A stretch of DNA of 64,000 nt, from positions 1,106,755 to 1,170,754 of the forward strand of contig NW_026251390.1 of NCBI RefSeq assembly GCF_025118155.1. Direction: 5' to 3'. Source of the stretch: Cokeromyces recurvatus (taxonomy: Eukaryota; Mucoromycota; Mucoromycetes; Mucorales; Mucoraceae). Position numbers and translations under genes: made by a program. Shown one piece after another: positions 27,132 through 37,887 of this stretch. The notes below the pieces were generated by a model that saw only the letters and a program-made list of their open reading frames with translations, searched no databases and was not told where the DNA came from. Numbering within the stretch: the first letter of the stretch is position 1; each line of letters starts with the position of its first letter.

Positions 27132-28642
27132 CAATAATAGTGGTCTGTACAATGTGACTAAAACTTGCGACTTATCAAATATCCCCATCACTATAAATAC
27201 GAACTACAGGAAAGAAAATTCAAATAAACAAACCTGCTTTTTTCACACTATGGTTCATTACAATGTGGAGTTCTTTTGTAATCTGATCACTGTATTGCTG
27301 CAACTAATTACGTATACTTTATTGATCCATTGATATGAAGCATGTACAATGCTAGACCATCATTAATGGATAAACGACGTGACTTTTAGAAACCGTCACA
27401 TCATACACGTCATATTGAAAATTTTGGTGTGAAAACATTTTCAACTGTTTCTCATCTGTTATTTATGTTCCATTTACTACTGATGTATTGAATATAATTC
27501 AAGAGATTAAATCAATACTCTTTGTCATAAAACTAGTTATTTTACATTCTGTCCAAATCTTTGTGATTTATTTATTTTTGAATTATTTAGGTTCTAGCTT
27601 AATGGTAATCTTTTTTGCAAAATTCAGTGATTTGCAAACGCATCGCTCAAACGGACTTGACAGCGTGGCCATTTGGCTGCAATGTGACACTCCAGCCCTC
27701 ACATACTCAAGGACTTATTTGAAAGGTATGAGACCCGCTGGTCCGTAACAATCCCAGGAGCTTGATGGCTATCCTTGCTGTGACACCCCCACTCTCTACT
27801 GTGCGGTGCTATTTTGTGCTGCCTCTGGATGCATCGTGGGCAAATGGGATTGTGAGATGCTGATAAAGAACGGACTTGACAGCGTGGCCATTTGGCTGCA
27901 ATGTGACACCCCAGCCCTCGCATACTCAAGGACTTATTTGAAAGGTATGAGACCCGCTGGTCCGTAGCAATTTCCAGGAGCTTGACGGCTATCCTTGCTG
28001 TGACACCCCCACTCTCTACTGTGCGGTGCTATTTTGTGTTGCCTTTGGATGCATCGTGGGCAAATGGAATTGTTGTCTCTTTATCATCACTGACTCACAT
28101 TTCGTAACTTTCAAGAAGAAGTAATGTATAACTTGTATATGTTTTCCTATCCGAAAATAACTAACTGACTTTTTTTTTCACTGAGCATAATTGAATGGTA
28201 AACTCTGGGAGTAGATTTCTGTAGAAGAACGCATGAACGGCAATTTATAAATCTTTTATTCTTACAACTGAACCCACAGATGGATGTGATCTAGAATGAC
28301 AGTAAAATTTAATGTAAATGTTTATTCGCAGGCACTTTGATAAATTTATACAGACTGAAATTGACATGTACGGGCGCTAAATGATGATACAGCCAATCAG
28401 CATAAAATAAAGCATAAGTTTGATCTGTTAGTACAATACCAAGGCAAACTAATATTAGGAATCATATACCAAATCCAAAGGATATTTGCCGATTGTCAAA
28501 TACACACTCACGTCCATTATTAGTCATCAATTCATATCACAATAGTCTGTTTTGAAAACTATATAAAGACCAACACAATATTAGATATTTAAAGAAAAAA
28601 AGCTTGTTGGAATAAAGCCCAATTTAAATAGACTTTCCCTTT

Positions 28643-28673
<31 letters not shown>

Positions 28674-29228
28674 TTCTGCATAAAATCATCCTCAGTGTTA
28701 TAGAACAAGCTCTGGATATAAGCATAATAGATGAACTACATAATAAAGGATAAATTATAAGCCTGAATATGAAATAAAACTCTGTATAGAACATCTTGTA
28801 AATAATATAAAACTTATTGACATCCAATCGTCTAGATGTATCAATTTTAAGACATCGTATCATTTCTAAAATATTTATTTTTATAACCTCGACAAAGGAT
28901 TCAGGTCGTCTTTGATCCAATAAAATAAAACTATAAAAAATATCAGGAACATACACTCAGATCAAACAATAGATAATCCATAGAAATTAGTCTCTTGAAT
29001 CAACAAGACGTATATATCTGAATACTAACACTGTTTCATGACTCATGTTCTTTGACGGTTATTTTTATTTTTTTGATTCAGGATTCATTAATATAAATAC
29101 AAGCAGTTGTTTAGACACAAAATAATCGAAGAACCTTTAATCCTTATTTTTTTATTTTACTATTCTTTATTGAATAAAACACAGTTTCAAACTATACTTC
29201 CTTTTGTTCCTTTTTTCTTTTCTTTTTC

Positions 29229-29270
<42 letters not shown>

Positions 29271-29333
29271 TTTTTTTTTTATTTCTCTTTGATACGTTCC
29301 ATCACACTCAGAATGATTCTAAATATTGGAAAA
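27132..29333. other. Non-coding interior of the island
   Basis: Apart from the tandem duplication (27650-28074), I see no convincing gene. A (TA)n run lies at ~28649-28672 and a very long T run at ~29227-29280. A minus-strand frame at 28624-28956 of 110 codons has no recognisable similarity and its end is microsatellite-encoded. Confidence 0.45.
27650..28074. repeat. Tandem duplication, 219-bp unit, two copies
   Basis: Unit 1 (27650-27868) and unit 2 (27869-28074) both start AACGGACTTGACAGCGTGGC and run to GCATCGTGGGCAAATGG, with about a dozen differences visible. The unit is visibly GC-richer than the surrounding DNA. It has no spacer/repeat periodicity, so it is not a CRISPR array; frames on both strands are broken. 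Confidence 0.85.
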
Positions 29334-31396
29334 TCAATTAGAAAAAAGACTGTTCGACATTTGATATCTTAAATATTGTTTAATTTTAGTATTCACATAG
29401 AAGTAATAAAGGAGAAAATATAGAATGATGCATAAAAATTTCATAAACATATTGGACACAAAAATAACATATTGGCCACAGAAGTAGGAAGACGTAAGTG
29501 TGAGCTTATTTTTTTTTTCAGGATATATAGGCAAAAAAGCCAAGGGTGTTGGCCATACATGGCCCTTGTATTCTTCCCAAATCTGGCTTTTGTTACTGTC
29601 TTCGGGCTTCAACAAAGAATTGATTATTTTCCCCTACAAAATAGAGTGACACCAGTTAATATTAGTAAAACGATAGAATGTTAATATATCATACCTTGAA
29701 TGTTTGCATGAATTCCATAGACGTGTCCATGTGAGAGTACGTCTCGAAAGTCGTCGGCAAGGGAAACGGTGGTTGTTCTTGATAGATATACACACCTTTT
29801 GTCAAATCAAGGGTCATCTGAATAAGTACGACAGAAAGACCTTTCGAAAAAAGGAAGAAACATAGATATTTAGTTTTAAGGAAGTTTACAACAAACATCG
29901 TCTAATCTTACCCTGAACCAAAATTCCAAATGTCACTGCTTCATAGTGAGCTTTGGCATATTTTAATCAGATATGGAGCTGCCTTTTCATCATCTCCAAT
30001 ACGCGAATTCTATCTTCATTTAGACGCTCTTGAGACACACCAGGCTTCTTAACTTCTCCACAAGCAACTTCAATTACTTGACCATGCTGTCTGGCATGAA
30101 TCAAAATATCGGGACGTAATTTGTTCTCGTCCACAACTTCTTGTTGTTTGTACACCCATGAAATAGAGTCGAACTCCATCTGCACATCATCATGAGAAGA
30201 GAAGAACGGCGACAAAAAGGTTGAAACGGATATAGCTATTAAATTTAGCTCAGAGCCTTTGCTCTTGATACGATCCGTACCATGAAGAAGGTATGTTGAG
30301 CTAAATATATTGTTTAATGATAACTCCACGAAGTTCGAACTTGGTTCAGGCTGATTATAGAATCTTTTGGCCAGAATAGCCCGTTTAAACTCTCTAATGT
30401 TTTGATAGACACTGTTTGGTAAGTCTACCATAGTATAGGCCTGTTCTTCATCAGATTCAAATATCACAGACAATCTTAAACGATTGACTACGTCTAATGG
30501 GTGCATTGAGTTATTTCGGGCCGATGATTGGGCATCAGCAACCAATGCCGCAAGTTGGCTGTCTGCGATTTTTATTGGCAAACTAGGAATGTCACTGCTA
30601 TCAAGCTCAGGCATTCCCATTTTACATATGTAGCCACAGGGAGCGTCATCAGCCTCAGATACAACATATGAAGACTCGGACAAGATAATGGTAGGATTCT
30701 ATATTCAGAACAAGAAATAAATCAGTAAATGCACGTGTTTGCTTAACAGTATTATCTTTTGTTACATACATCGCTATCAACGCTGATTATATCGGAGCTG
30801 ATAAAACCCTCACGGATTACCTGCTTGCGTTGTCTCTTGTTGGATTCGCAGATTTCAACGGACTCTTGAATGCCCTCCATCTGACGTTTCTATTTGTAGT
30901 AAAAATTAGAATAGGATACGGCTAATTTAGATTGAACTTACGGGCGACTCATTCGAGCCAGAAACATTGCTTTCCTACATGAATTAATTAGCTCACACAT
31001 AAACCTTTCATGCTGTATTTTAACTTACTGAGCCAAAAATAAGGGGTTGTGCTCTAGAACTGATGTTGGCATTAATGATAGGCATATCGTCTTGATCGCT
31101 TTGGATTGCCGTTAATATTTCTCTCAATTCTTCGTCCTTTTGTAAAATTTAGTGATATCTTTAATATAAAAGAATAAAATCACTATACTTACTGTAAATG
31201 TGGTCTTTAATCTCCTCAATTGATTTTTCTTTTGGAGATCAGCCGATTCCATGCAACAAGAGATATCATCGATGTAATGGACTAGAATCTTTTTTAAAGA
31301 GCTTAGATGGGCTTTCGAATAATTGGTGTGAGTTTTTAAGATATACTCTTTAAAGTGAAGATTTTCGTTGTTTTGAAAGAAATCGGTACTATTCAT
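29334..31396 (-). pseudogene. Multi-exon gene with PD-(D/E)XK-like motif, one in-frame stop
   Basis: Unrecognised protein in the mobile island. Exons 31193-31396, 31029-31136, 30942-30974, 30770-30889, 29912-30698, 29695-29840 and 29334-29633 keep one frame across all six introns (566 codons) except for a TGA at 29967-29969. Reading resumes as LKYAKAHYEAVTFGILVQG, and two further exons fit, so the frame is preserved beyond the stop. Before the stop, LRPDILIHARQHGQVIEVA and CGEVKKPG give a D...E-x-K arrangement as in PD-(D/E)XK nuclease folds. Without readthrough the product is about 416 aa. I recall broadly similar uncharacterised proteins in Mucorales but cannot name a family. Nuclease activity is inference from one motif; the 3' boundary is uncertain. 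Confidence 0.5.
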
Positions 31397-31794
31397 TATT
31401 ATGATAAAATAAAAGAAGCGGATTTGGACTAGTTGTAAAAAAAAAAAACGAAAAAATAAACGTGGATTTGGACCACAGTTGTAAAAAAAAAAGACATACT
31501 GGATTTTTCTTCCCTATATGCGGCTTTTAAAATTTTGTTTGCATCTGTGATCCGATTGATTTTGCACTTATTTTTTTTTTATTTTGCACCCAGTTATTTT
31601 TTATTTGCACTAGTTTTATTTTTATTTTTGCTCTGATTAAAATACGGTTTTGTACTCTTCCAATACTAAAGAAATGCAAATTCAAAAATATTACAAAGTA
31701 AATCTCAAACGCAAATAATAAGTAGAAAAAAATAAAATATTTCAATAAATTATAATGCAAAATAAAGTCAAACTTATATGTTTATTAAAAAAAA
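31397..31794. other. Spacer with A-rich direct repeats
   Basis: Two partial direct repeats (GGATTTGGAC...GTTGTAAAAAAAA) lie at ~31420-31450 and 31463-31493, upstream of the minus-strand gene at 31396. The rest is AT-rich, downstream of the transposase stop. No gene seen. Confidence 0.5.
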
Positions 31795-33249
31795 TTATAA
31801 ATTTGTCTCTTTATTGAGACAACGCTCAAAGAAAGAGATTGAATGTCGGATCCGTCCCTCGCAGTCAGCAGAAGTCACCTTCTTGGCAGAATCCAAAATC
31901 CTTGGTGTAAGCTGGGCCTTCTCACTAAGCTCCTCCCGACGCACATCAAACTTTACCTTCGACCAAAATTCTTCTATTGGGTTCAAGAATGGCGAATAAG
32001 GAGGAAGATATAAGCATTTATATCCTCTTCCTTCAATTAGACTTCGAACTAATTTAGACGTATGAATTGGGGCATTATCCATTACGAGATAACGACCCTG
32101 TATATTACACTCATCAAGAATATCCATGATACTGCTAATAAACTCCAAGTAGTGCTCTGTTTGAGTTCCGATTCGACCATTGATGCTCTTCGATGATCCG
32201 TCTTTAGTTTTTCTTTTCTTCGAAACCACTTCCTCAGGCTTCTTCAAAGTCAGATTCACCACACCCTTCTCACAAATAGCGCCCATCATTGTTAAGGTGA
32301 TGCCCCATTGAGTTGGAACTTCGACCTTTGCTGGTTTTCCGCGAACAGAGCGGCCAAAATTTCTCTTGATGTGCATATTAAATCCCGCCTCATCAAGGAA
32401 AACGCAGTTAGATGAATAATCCAAGTCGTCTAAAGATTGCCATTCTAGTAGACGTTCGCAACGAAGTTCTATTGTATCTTGAGAGCATCTTTTCGCGGGC
32501 AGCTTTTCAAGCTTCTTCATAGTCAAACAACACTTCTTCACCAAGTGCTTCTGAAGCCCAGACAAGGTGATAGTCAAGCCTTCAAATTCTTTGCATAAGG
32601 CTTCCCTAGCTTGTGCCAATGTATCTGCAGGATTTTTCTCATAAAGTTGTACCAAGAACTTAGAGTGGTCATCAAAAAGTTTCTTGTTTTCTGTTTTCAC
32701 AGGTTTCTCTTCAATTGCTTGTCCAGAGACATCAGAAGGGGGTTCGTATTCAGCTGCTCTTCGCAGTCTTTCCTGACGGATATAGTTCTGACCAGTTCTA
32801 ATGACGATACCAGTCTTCTCAGAAGCAGTTTTTGCTGTCATACCACATTCGAATACCAAATGGAATAAATCTAGGACTTGCTTTTCAGTATACTTACGAT
32901 ATGTTCCTCTTTTACTGCGAACAGGAGTGACAGGAGTAGACGGAGCAGCAGAAGGTGTTTCAGCTAAAGGCACCTCTGATTCTTGAGATACTTCGCTTTC
33001 AGAAATGATATTTCTGTATTCCATAAAAATCAGAAGTTGCATCGTTGAATTGTTGTTAGGTTCACCAGCTGGATGACTCGTCTCCCATTCCATTACCGTA
33101 TTTATGGAGAGACTATTATCTACGACACGAATATGTTGTTGCTCCCCAACAATATTATTTATCAACCCGTCCATAGGTGCGAAAGTAAGATCACCTGCTT
33201 CATTGTCAAAGTGGGAGAGAAGGGATAAAAAAACAGCATTAGAAGACAT
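31795..33249 (-). CDS. IS630/Tc1-mariner superfamily transposase, apparently intact
   Basis: Cut-and-paste DDE transposase, 484 aa from ATG 33249 (MSSNAVFLSLLSHFDNE). An upstream in-frame ATG at 33351 would add 34 mostly hydrophobic residues and is less likely. Order: variable N-terminus with Ser/Pro linker (~60-105), helix-turn-helix region (YRKYTEKQVLDLFHLVFECG, then TAKTASEKTGIVIRTGQNYI), a second DNA-binding section, then the catalytic core: NCVFLDEAGFN (Asp 1), YLVMDNAPIHTS (Asp 2) and LPPYSPFLNPIEEFWSKVK (Glu 3). No internal stop. Its 5' side runs into a DIRS element, beyond which the matching terminal repeat lies at 37748-37770. Confidence 0.93.
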   Translation of the reverse strand: MSSNAVFLSLLSHFDNEAGDLTFAPMDGLINNIVGEQQHIRVVDNSLSINTVMEWETSHPAGEPNNNSTMQLLIFMEYRNIISESEVSQESEVPLAETPSAAPSTPVTPVRSKRGTYRKYTEKQVLDLFHLVFECGMTAKTASEKTGIVIRTGQNYIRQERLRRAAEYEPPSDVSGQAIEEKPVKTENKKLFDDHSKFLVQLYEKNPADTLAQAREALCKEFEGLTITLSGLQKHLVKKCCLTMKKLEKLPAKRCSQDTIELRCERLLEWQSLDDLDYSSNCVFLDEAGFNMHIKRNFGRSVRGKPAKVEVPTQWGITLTMMGAICEKGVVNLTLKKPEEVVSKKRKTKDGSSKSINGRIGTQTEHYLEFISSIMDILDECNIQGRYLVMDNAPIHTSKLVRSLIEGRGYKCLYLPPYSPFLNPIEEFWSKVKFDVRREELSEKAQLTPRILDSAKKVTSADCEGRIRHSISFFERCLNKETNL

Positions 33250-33610
33250 GATAAATTTTTGTTTTGTTTTTAAAAAAAATACGAAAAATAAGTGTTGAAT
33301 AACTTCAAATATTTTTAAATAAAAAAAGATCGAACTTTCACAAGATCCCAAAATCTCAACTTCTCAATCGAAAGGAATTTCTCGAGAGAATTTCTTGAGA
33401 CCGTCGGAACAAAATAGGAAATGTTATTATGGTAGAATCTTCTTGAATCTTTATTTAATAGCGAATTCAAAGATATATAAAGGAATGAAATTCTAATATT
33501 ATACTATCAATCTTCTTTTTCGCTCGGTCATTACCAGCTTACTTGTCACATACATTCCTATCAAGTTGCAAGCATTTCCTTCCTAACATTTTCTTTTCCT
33601 AAAATTTTAA

Positions 33611-34504
33611 ATGTCCTCTCTTGAAGAACAATTCCACATGATGCAGCAACAAATCGCTGCCCTACAAGAACAACTACAGAATGCTACCACTACCTCGATG
33701 CAGTCAGCGGATGACACTGCTATCTTACCTCTACACTCAATGGGTACCTAACCCCATTACGACTGGTCTCCTTCAGAGGGTCTTTCTGAACTTATGAATT
33801 TAAATGCTCCATTGAATACCTCACCTTTACTTACTGACTCCGAACGTAAGACGATCATTGAGTCTTACCCTCCCATGGCCCATTTGGATTACAAAGCACC
33901 CGCTACTATCCCAACAGCGGAGCGCCTTATGAATAAAGGCCAACGTTACGAAGACAGTTCCATCAAGCAATTCCAATATTCGTTATCTGAAGTTTATCGT
34001 CCCCTCGACATTCTTAGCCATGAACTTGTCTCCTCAGAAGCTGGCAATCCAAACTTGGAACGCTATTGTACCATGCTTTAGGATATACGAAAATTGTTGT
34101 TACATCTCGGTGCATCAATGACTCAAACCCGTAATAACATTGCTCTTCGTGCGATTGATCTTTCATTCTCTAGGAAGCCTACAAATGAAGTTAATTACAC
34201 TCTCCCTTTGGATGTATTCCACGACACTCTGATTCAACAGACTGCGGCAAGAAAGGCCACTCGGGAAGCAACCATCAACAAACGCCAGCGTCGTCGCTTC
34301 CAAAATGGTAATTCTGGCTCGAACAGCTCTTTCTCAAACGTTTCAAATCAGCAGTTTTTTCGAGCAGGTCCACCCTCGCAGCAGGGTAGTTTTCTCAACA
34401 ACACCAACAGCAGCAACAACAGCAGCTCTCGTCCCAACAACAGCAAAAGTGGCAACAACAACAACTACAACTACAGGAAGAACACCAACCCATTTCGTCA
34501 GTAA
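33611..34504 (+). pseudogene. DIRS gag-like protein, two in-frame stops
   Basis: Frame from ATG 33611 (MSSLEEQFHMMQQQIAAL, coiled-coil-like start) runs to TAA 34502 if stops at 33749-33751 (TAA) and 34079-34081 (TAG) are ignored. Both read as single C-to-T changes from CAA/CAG Gln codons, an inference. The C-terminal third is rich in Asn, Ser, Gln and Arg (KRQRRRFQNGNSGSNSSF), typical of nucleic-acid-binding gag tails. The RT frame starts in the -1 frame around its end. Confidence 0.75.
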
Positions 34505-34506
34505 CC

Positions 34507-36435
34507 ACATCAATACTTACAGCTACAATACTCGACCCAGTAGGATGTTGTCTCAGCAAATACTATTCAAACTGGACAAAATTTCCCATCAACTCATTCG
34601 TCGACACCATAATTCAACACGGTTACAAGATTCATTTTCATACTGCTCCACCTACAACAATAAATCCAATATCAATTCACCCTTTATCTCAAGATCAAAT
34701 ACCTCTGATCGATCAGACCATCCAAGAACTCTTATCCAAACAAGCAATAGAACCTGTTTCCCTAGAATCGGCTCAACAAACACCAGGATTTTACAGCTCC
34801 ATGTTTGTCATTCCCAAGAAAAATGGGGGCATTCGCCCAGTCTTCAATCTCAAGCGCCTCAACCAATACCCTCACGCTCCTCATTTCAAAATGGACGCAT
34901 TACGAGAAGTATCATTAATGATCCATCCAAACGATTACCTAGTCTCAATTGACTTATCGGACGCATTCCTTCATATAGGTCTCCATCCAGACTCAAGACG
35001 GCTTTTACGTTCGAAATGGAAAGGTCAAGTCTACCAGTATCGTACAATCGCTTTTGGTTTAGCCTCAAGTCCCTATGTCTTTACCAAAGTATGCAAGCCC
35101 ATTTTAGAACACTTACGCTGTCAAGGCATCAGGATCTTCGCTTACTTGGACGACTGGCTCTTGGTAGCAGACAGCAAAGAATTAGCTCTTCAACAATCTT
35201 AAAAGGTGGTTACTCTTCTTCAACAACTAGATTGGCTCGTCAACTTCAAGAAGTCGATCTTAACACCCACGCAACAACTAGAACACCTCGGCTTTGTATT
35301 GAATACCACAAAGATGACAGCGGCTCTTCCTCTCAAGAAACTTCGCGACATCCGGCGATCGATCAAGCAAGTGTTGGACACGCCCAATCGTCAAACTCCT
35401 CGAGTAATACATAGCTTGACTATGCGAATACAGGCAGCTACGTTTGCATTTTTTTCAGCTCGACTGTATACTCGACATCTCCTGTATTACAAGAATCAAA
35501 CGGTCAAGACGGATGCCGATTGGGACAAACCTCGACCATTAGATCAAGCCAGTCTGGAGGAACTCTCATGGTGGTATCACAACCTCAAGAAATTGAATGG
35601 TCGCTCATTCCTACCGTCAACACCGACTCAAACTATTTTTGTGGACGCGAGCGACACGGGTTGGGGCTGCAGTTGGAAACAGCATCGAGCTCATGGTTAT
35701 TGGACTTCAATGGAGGCGGAGCAATCAATCAATTGGAGAGAGCTCAAAGCGGCCCACCTGGCTCTCAAGACTTTTCCTATTCCGAAGAAATCTACAGTGC
35801 TGATCAAGACAGACAACACCACCAGTCTTTCATACATCAACAAACAAGGCGGGACACGTTCTCTCCCATTACTGGAACTGGCAACCGAAGTTTGGAATTG
35901 GTGCCTTCACAACAAGATAATGATTCAAGCACAACATATCAGTGGAATACACAACACTATAGCCAATATGGAATCTCGTCGAACATTTTTCAAGAATCAG
36001 TGGCAAATTCGCCCATCGATTTTCCACCGGATGAATCAACTGTTGGGCCCGTTCTCGATCGACCTCTTCGCCGACAGGACAACCAAACTGTTACCAAAGT
36101 ACGTGTCTTGGCTTCCCGATCCGGACGCTATCCATACGGATGTGTTTACCATCCCATGGACGAAGTTTCCGCATCCTTACATCAATCCACCTTGGAACCT
36201 CATCACTCGGGTACTCCACAAGATTATACGAGAAAAACTTCCTCGGGCCACTCTAGTTGTGCCATACTGGCCCAGCGCGATTTGGTTTCCTTTAATTCAA
36301 CGTCTAGCACTAACGGATTCATGGCTCCTGCCCCCACAATCGGTGCAAACGACATCCCCAAGACTCCACACCCACTGTTACCTCGGAGTTGGATGCTCTC
36401 CGTGTGGACATTATCAGGAACAAACTAGTGCGTAA
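34507..36435 (+). pseudogene. DIRS RT-RNase H-methyltransferase-like polyprotein, one in-frame stop
   Basis: Open without a clear ATG from ~34507. RT: SMFVIPKKNGGIRPVFNLK, DYLVSIDLSDAFLHIGLHPD and the catalytic box AYLDDWLL. After a TAA at 35200-35202, the same frame continues to 36435. RNase H: TIFVDASDTGWGCSW (Asp), NWRELKAAHLAL (Glu), LIKTDNTTSLSYIN (Asp); the fourth acidic position appears as Asn in NTIANMESRR. The C-terminal part (FSIDLFADRTTKLLPKYVSW, FTIPWTKFPHPYINPPW) is the Dam-methyltransferase-like domain characteristic of DIRS elements, with the NPPW motif. The 3' end overlaps the recombinase frame. Confidence 0.9.
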
Positions 36436-37421
36436 ACACCTCAATTCACAAGCGGTTGAGGATCTACTAGTAAGGCAGTTGGCAAACAATGGGACTAATC
36501 GGGGCTACCGTAAGAGTCAGTTACGTTTTCTGGTCTGGGCTACTATTAACGGGATTTCTTATACGGCTTACACTCCTACGGATCTAGTAAACTTTCTGGC
36601 TGACATGCGTCAAGAGCATAATCTACTGGCTTCCACTCTTAAGTCTTTACGTACAGTGGTGACTCATCTCCATGACAACTCTAAAAGTATTAGTGAAAGT
36701 GAACTGATTAACTCTTATATAGACCATATGTCAAAGGAAGATCCTCCAGTGTCTATACACCGGCCAACTATCGATGTGTCTCCAGCTTTTGCCTATGCTC
36801 GATCTATTGTTTCCAGATCCTCTACTCCGATCCTGTTTTTGCAACAGAAATTGGCTTTTCTCCTGGCAATGGCTGCTTTTCTCCGTCCGTCTGATTTGGT
36901 TCGTATCCCCTATGCGTCGTGTACCGTACTAGAAAATGGTCATCTTCAGTTTCAAGTGGTCGCACCGAAAGAACACTCGCAGTAAACGCCGTATTATCAA
37001 ACCTTTCACGGTTCACCCGCATACTGAGGATTACGAATTATGTCCCGTTCAATGCTTTAAAGCAATCCAAGATCATCCGGCTCTACAAGCTCGTCCAGAC
37101 AATTCGACTCTCTTTGTCAAGTCCAACAATATAAAAGAATCGTTATCCGCATCGACTGTTTCTAAGTGGTTACATCGTCATTTCATCTCTTTGTGTACAA
37201 ATGAACCTGGGGTCTCTATTCAATCGTTGGCATCTTCTAGGGCATTAGATCTAGGTATTTCTCGAGACAGCATTGTGGCTCTTGGTAACTGGGCTTCATC
37301 AGAAACATTTGTTCGTCATTACCAGCGGAATCAAATGGCGCAAGTTGACTTTACATCGACGATTCTATCCAGTCAAGACGAATTTTTTGATGCTTCTGAT
37401 TCCTTTCAAGCTCTGGATTAG
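36389..37421 (+). pseudogene. DIRS tyrosine recombinase, one frameshift
   Basis: Starts MDALRVDIIRNKLVRKHLN, overlapping the RT frame by 47 nt. The N-terminal core-binding part (RKSQLRFLVWATINGIS) leads to the catalytic half with LAMAAFLRPSDLVRI (first Arg). Around 36975-36985 the frame shifts by one base; the second frame continues RRIIKPFTVHPHTEDYELCP and ends with SLASSRALDLGI and the nucleophile region TFVRHYQRNQM (Tyr). Stop TAG at 37419-37421 abuts the internal complementary region. Confidence 0.88.
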
Positions 37422-37535
37422 CATAATAACATTTCCTATTTTGTTCCGACGGTCTCAAGAAATTCTCTCGAGAAATTTCTTTCGACTAAGAATTGCTATT
37501 TAGACCTGAAGAACAAAATAGGAAATGTTATTATG
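37422..37535. repeat. DIRS internal complementary region
   Basis: The left half (CATAATAACATTTCC to TTTCTTTCGA) is the reverse complement of the element's left tip and the right half (ending GGAAATGTTATTATG) is the reverse complement of the right tip. This joins the two termini in a single internal block, the diagnostic DIRS feature used to restore ends during replication. Confidence 0.93.
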
Positions 37536-37747
37536 CCCACCCTTCAAATTTTTTATTTACTTTATTATATTTAGTCTTTCCCTCCCTTCTTTCTTATTAT
37601 TTGACCGAGCTCAAATTCGATTGATAGTATAATATTAGAATTTTATTCCTTTATATATCTTTGAATTCGCTATTAAATAAAGATTCAAGAAGATTCTAGC
37701 ATAATAACATTTCCTATTTTGTTCTTCAGGTATAAATAGCAAAAAAC

Positions 37748-37770
37748 ACCCTTTAATGTTGCGCTAACTG
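37748..37770. repeat. Right terminal repeat of Tc1-type element
   Basis: CTTTAATGTTGCGCTAACTG, inverse of the left repeat at 25612 and equivalent to the repeat ending at 27129; followed by TA. Separated from the transposase gene by the DIRS insertion. Confidence 0.85.
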
Positions 37771-37772
37771 TA

Positions 37773-37846
37773 CTGTCTTTAATGTCCTATTTTATATTAG
37801 TTGTCCCATTTTCAAAATTGACGTCCCAATTTTTTTTGAAATGGGC

Positions 37847-37887
<41 letters not shown>

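Larger units (their letters stand above)
33368..37741 (+). mobile_element. DIRS-like tyrosine-recombinase retrotransposon
   Basis: 4.4-kb element with the complete DIRS layout: inverted terminal repeats (33413-33513 and 37619-37728), a gag-like frame, RT-RNase H-adenine-methyltransferase-like frame, tyrosine recombinase, and an internal complementary region at 37422-37535. The left tip (TCGAAAGGAATTTCTCGAGA) and right tip (CTTCAGGTATAAATAGC) extend beyond the paired repeats and are each mirrored in the internal region, as expected for circular-intermediate replication. Several stops and one frameshift make this copy non-autonomous. It is inserted between the transposase and right end of the Tc1-type element. 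Confidence 0.95.
25612..37770. mobile_element. Compound Tc1/mariner-type element with internal genes and nested DIRS
   Basis: Left terminal repeat CAGTTAGCACAACACTAAAG (from 25612) and right terminal repeat CTTTAATGTTGCGCTAACTG (to 37770) are inverted, and each is bordered by TA. If the interval is removed, the flanks read GGACATTTAAGACAG-TA-CTGTCTTTAATGTCC, a near-perfect palindrome centred on TA, which is the target-duplication site expected for this superfamily. Minus-strand transposase 31795-33249 ends near where the right terminal repeat would lie without the DIRS insert. The region also contains a decayed copy (25612-27129) with its own right repeat and a multi-exon gene. Treating the interval as one unit is inference. 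Confidence 0.45.

Noticed and set aside
27650..28074. CRISPR-like array
   Set aside because: Only two long adjacent units without short repeats and unique spacers; a eukaryotic tandem duplication.
28624..28956. Minus-strand frame of 110 codons as a gene or extra exon of the island gene
   Set aside because: No similarity, part encoded by a (TA)n microsatellite, and no splice link in phase to 29334-31396 that I could show.
33250..33351. Start of the transposase at ATG 33351
   Set aside because: The extra 34 residues are hydrophobic, lysine/phenylalanine low-complexity and close to the DIRS junction; ATG 33249 gives a family-like N-terminus.
34305..34952. Second plus-strand frame inside the DIRS element (and similar frames at 35016 and 35520)
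   Set aside because: These are out-of-frame shadows of the gag/RT-RNase H coding sequence, rich in Ser/Thr/Arg and lacking domain motifs.
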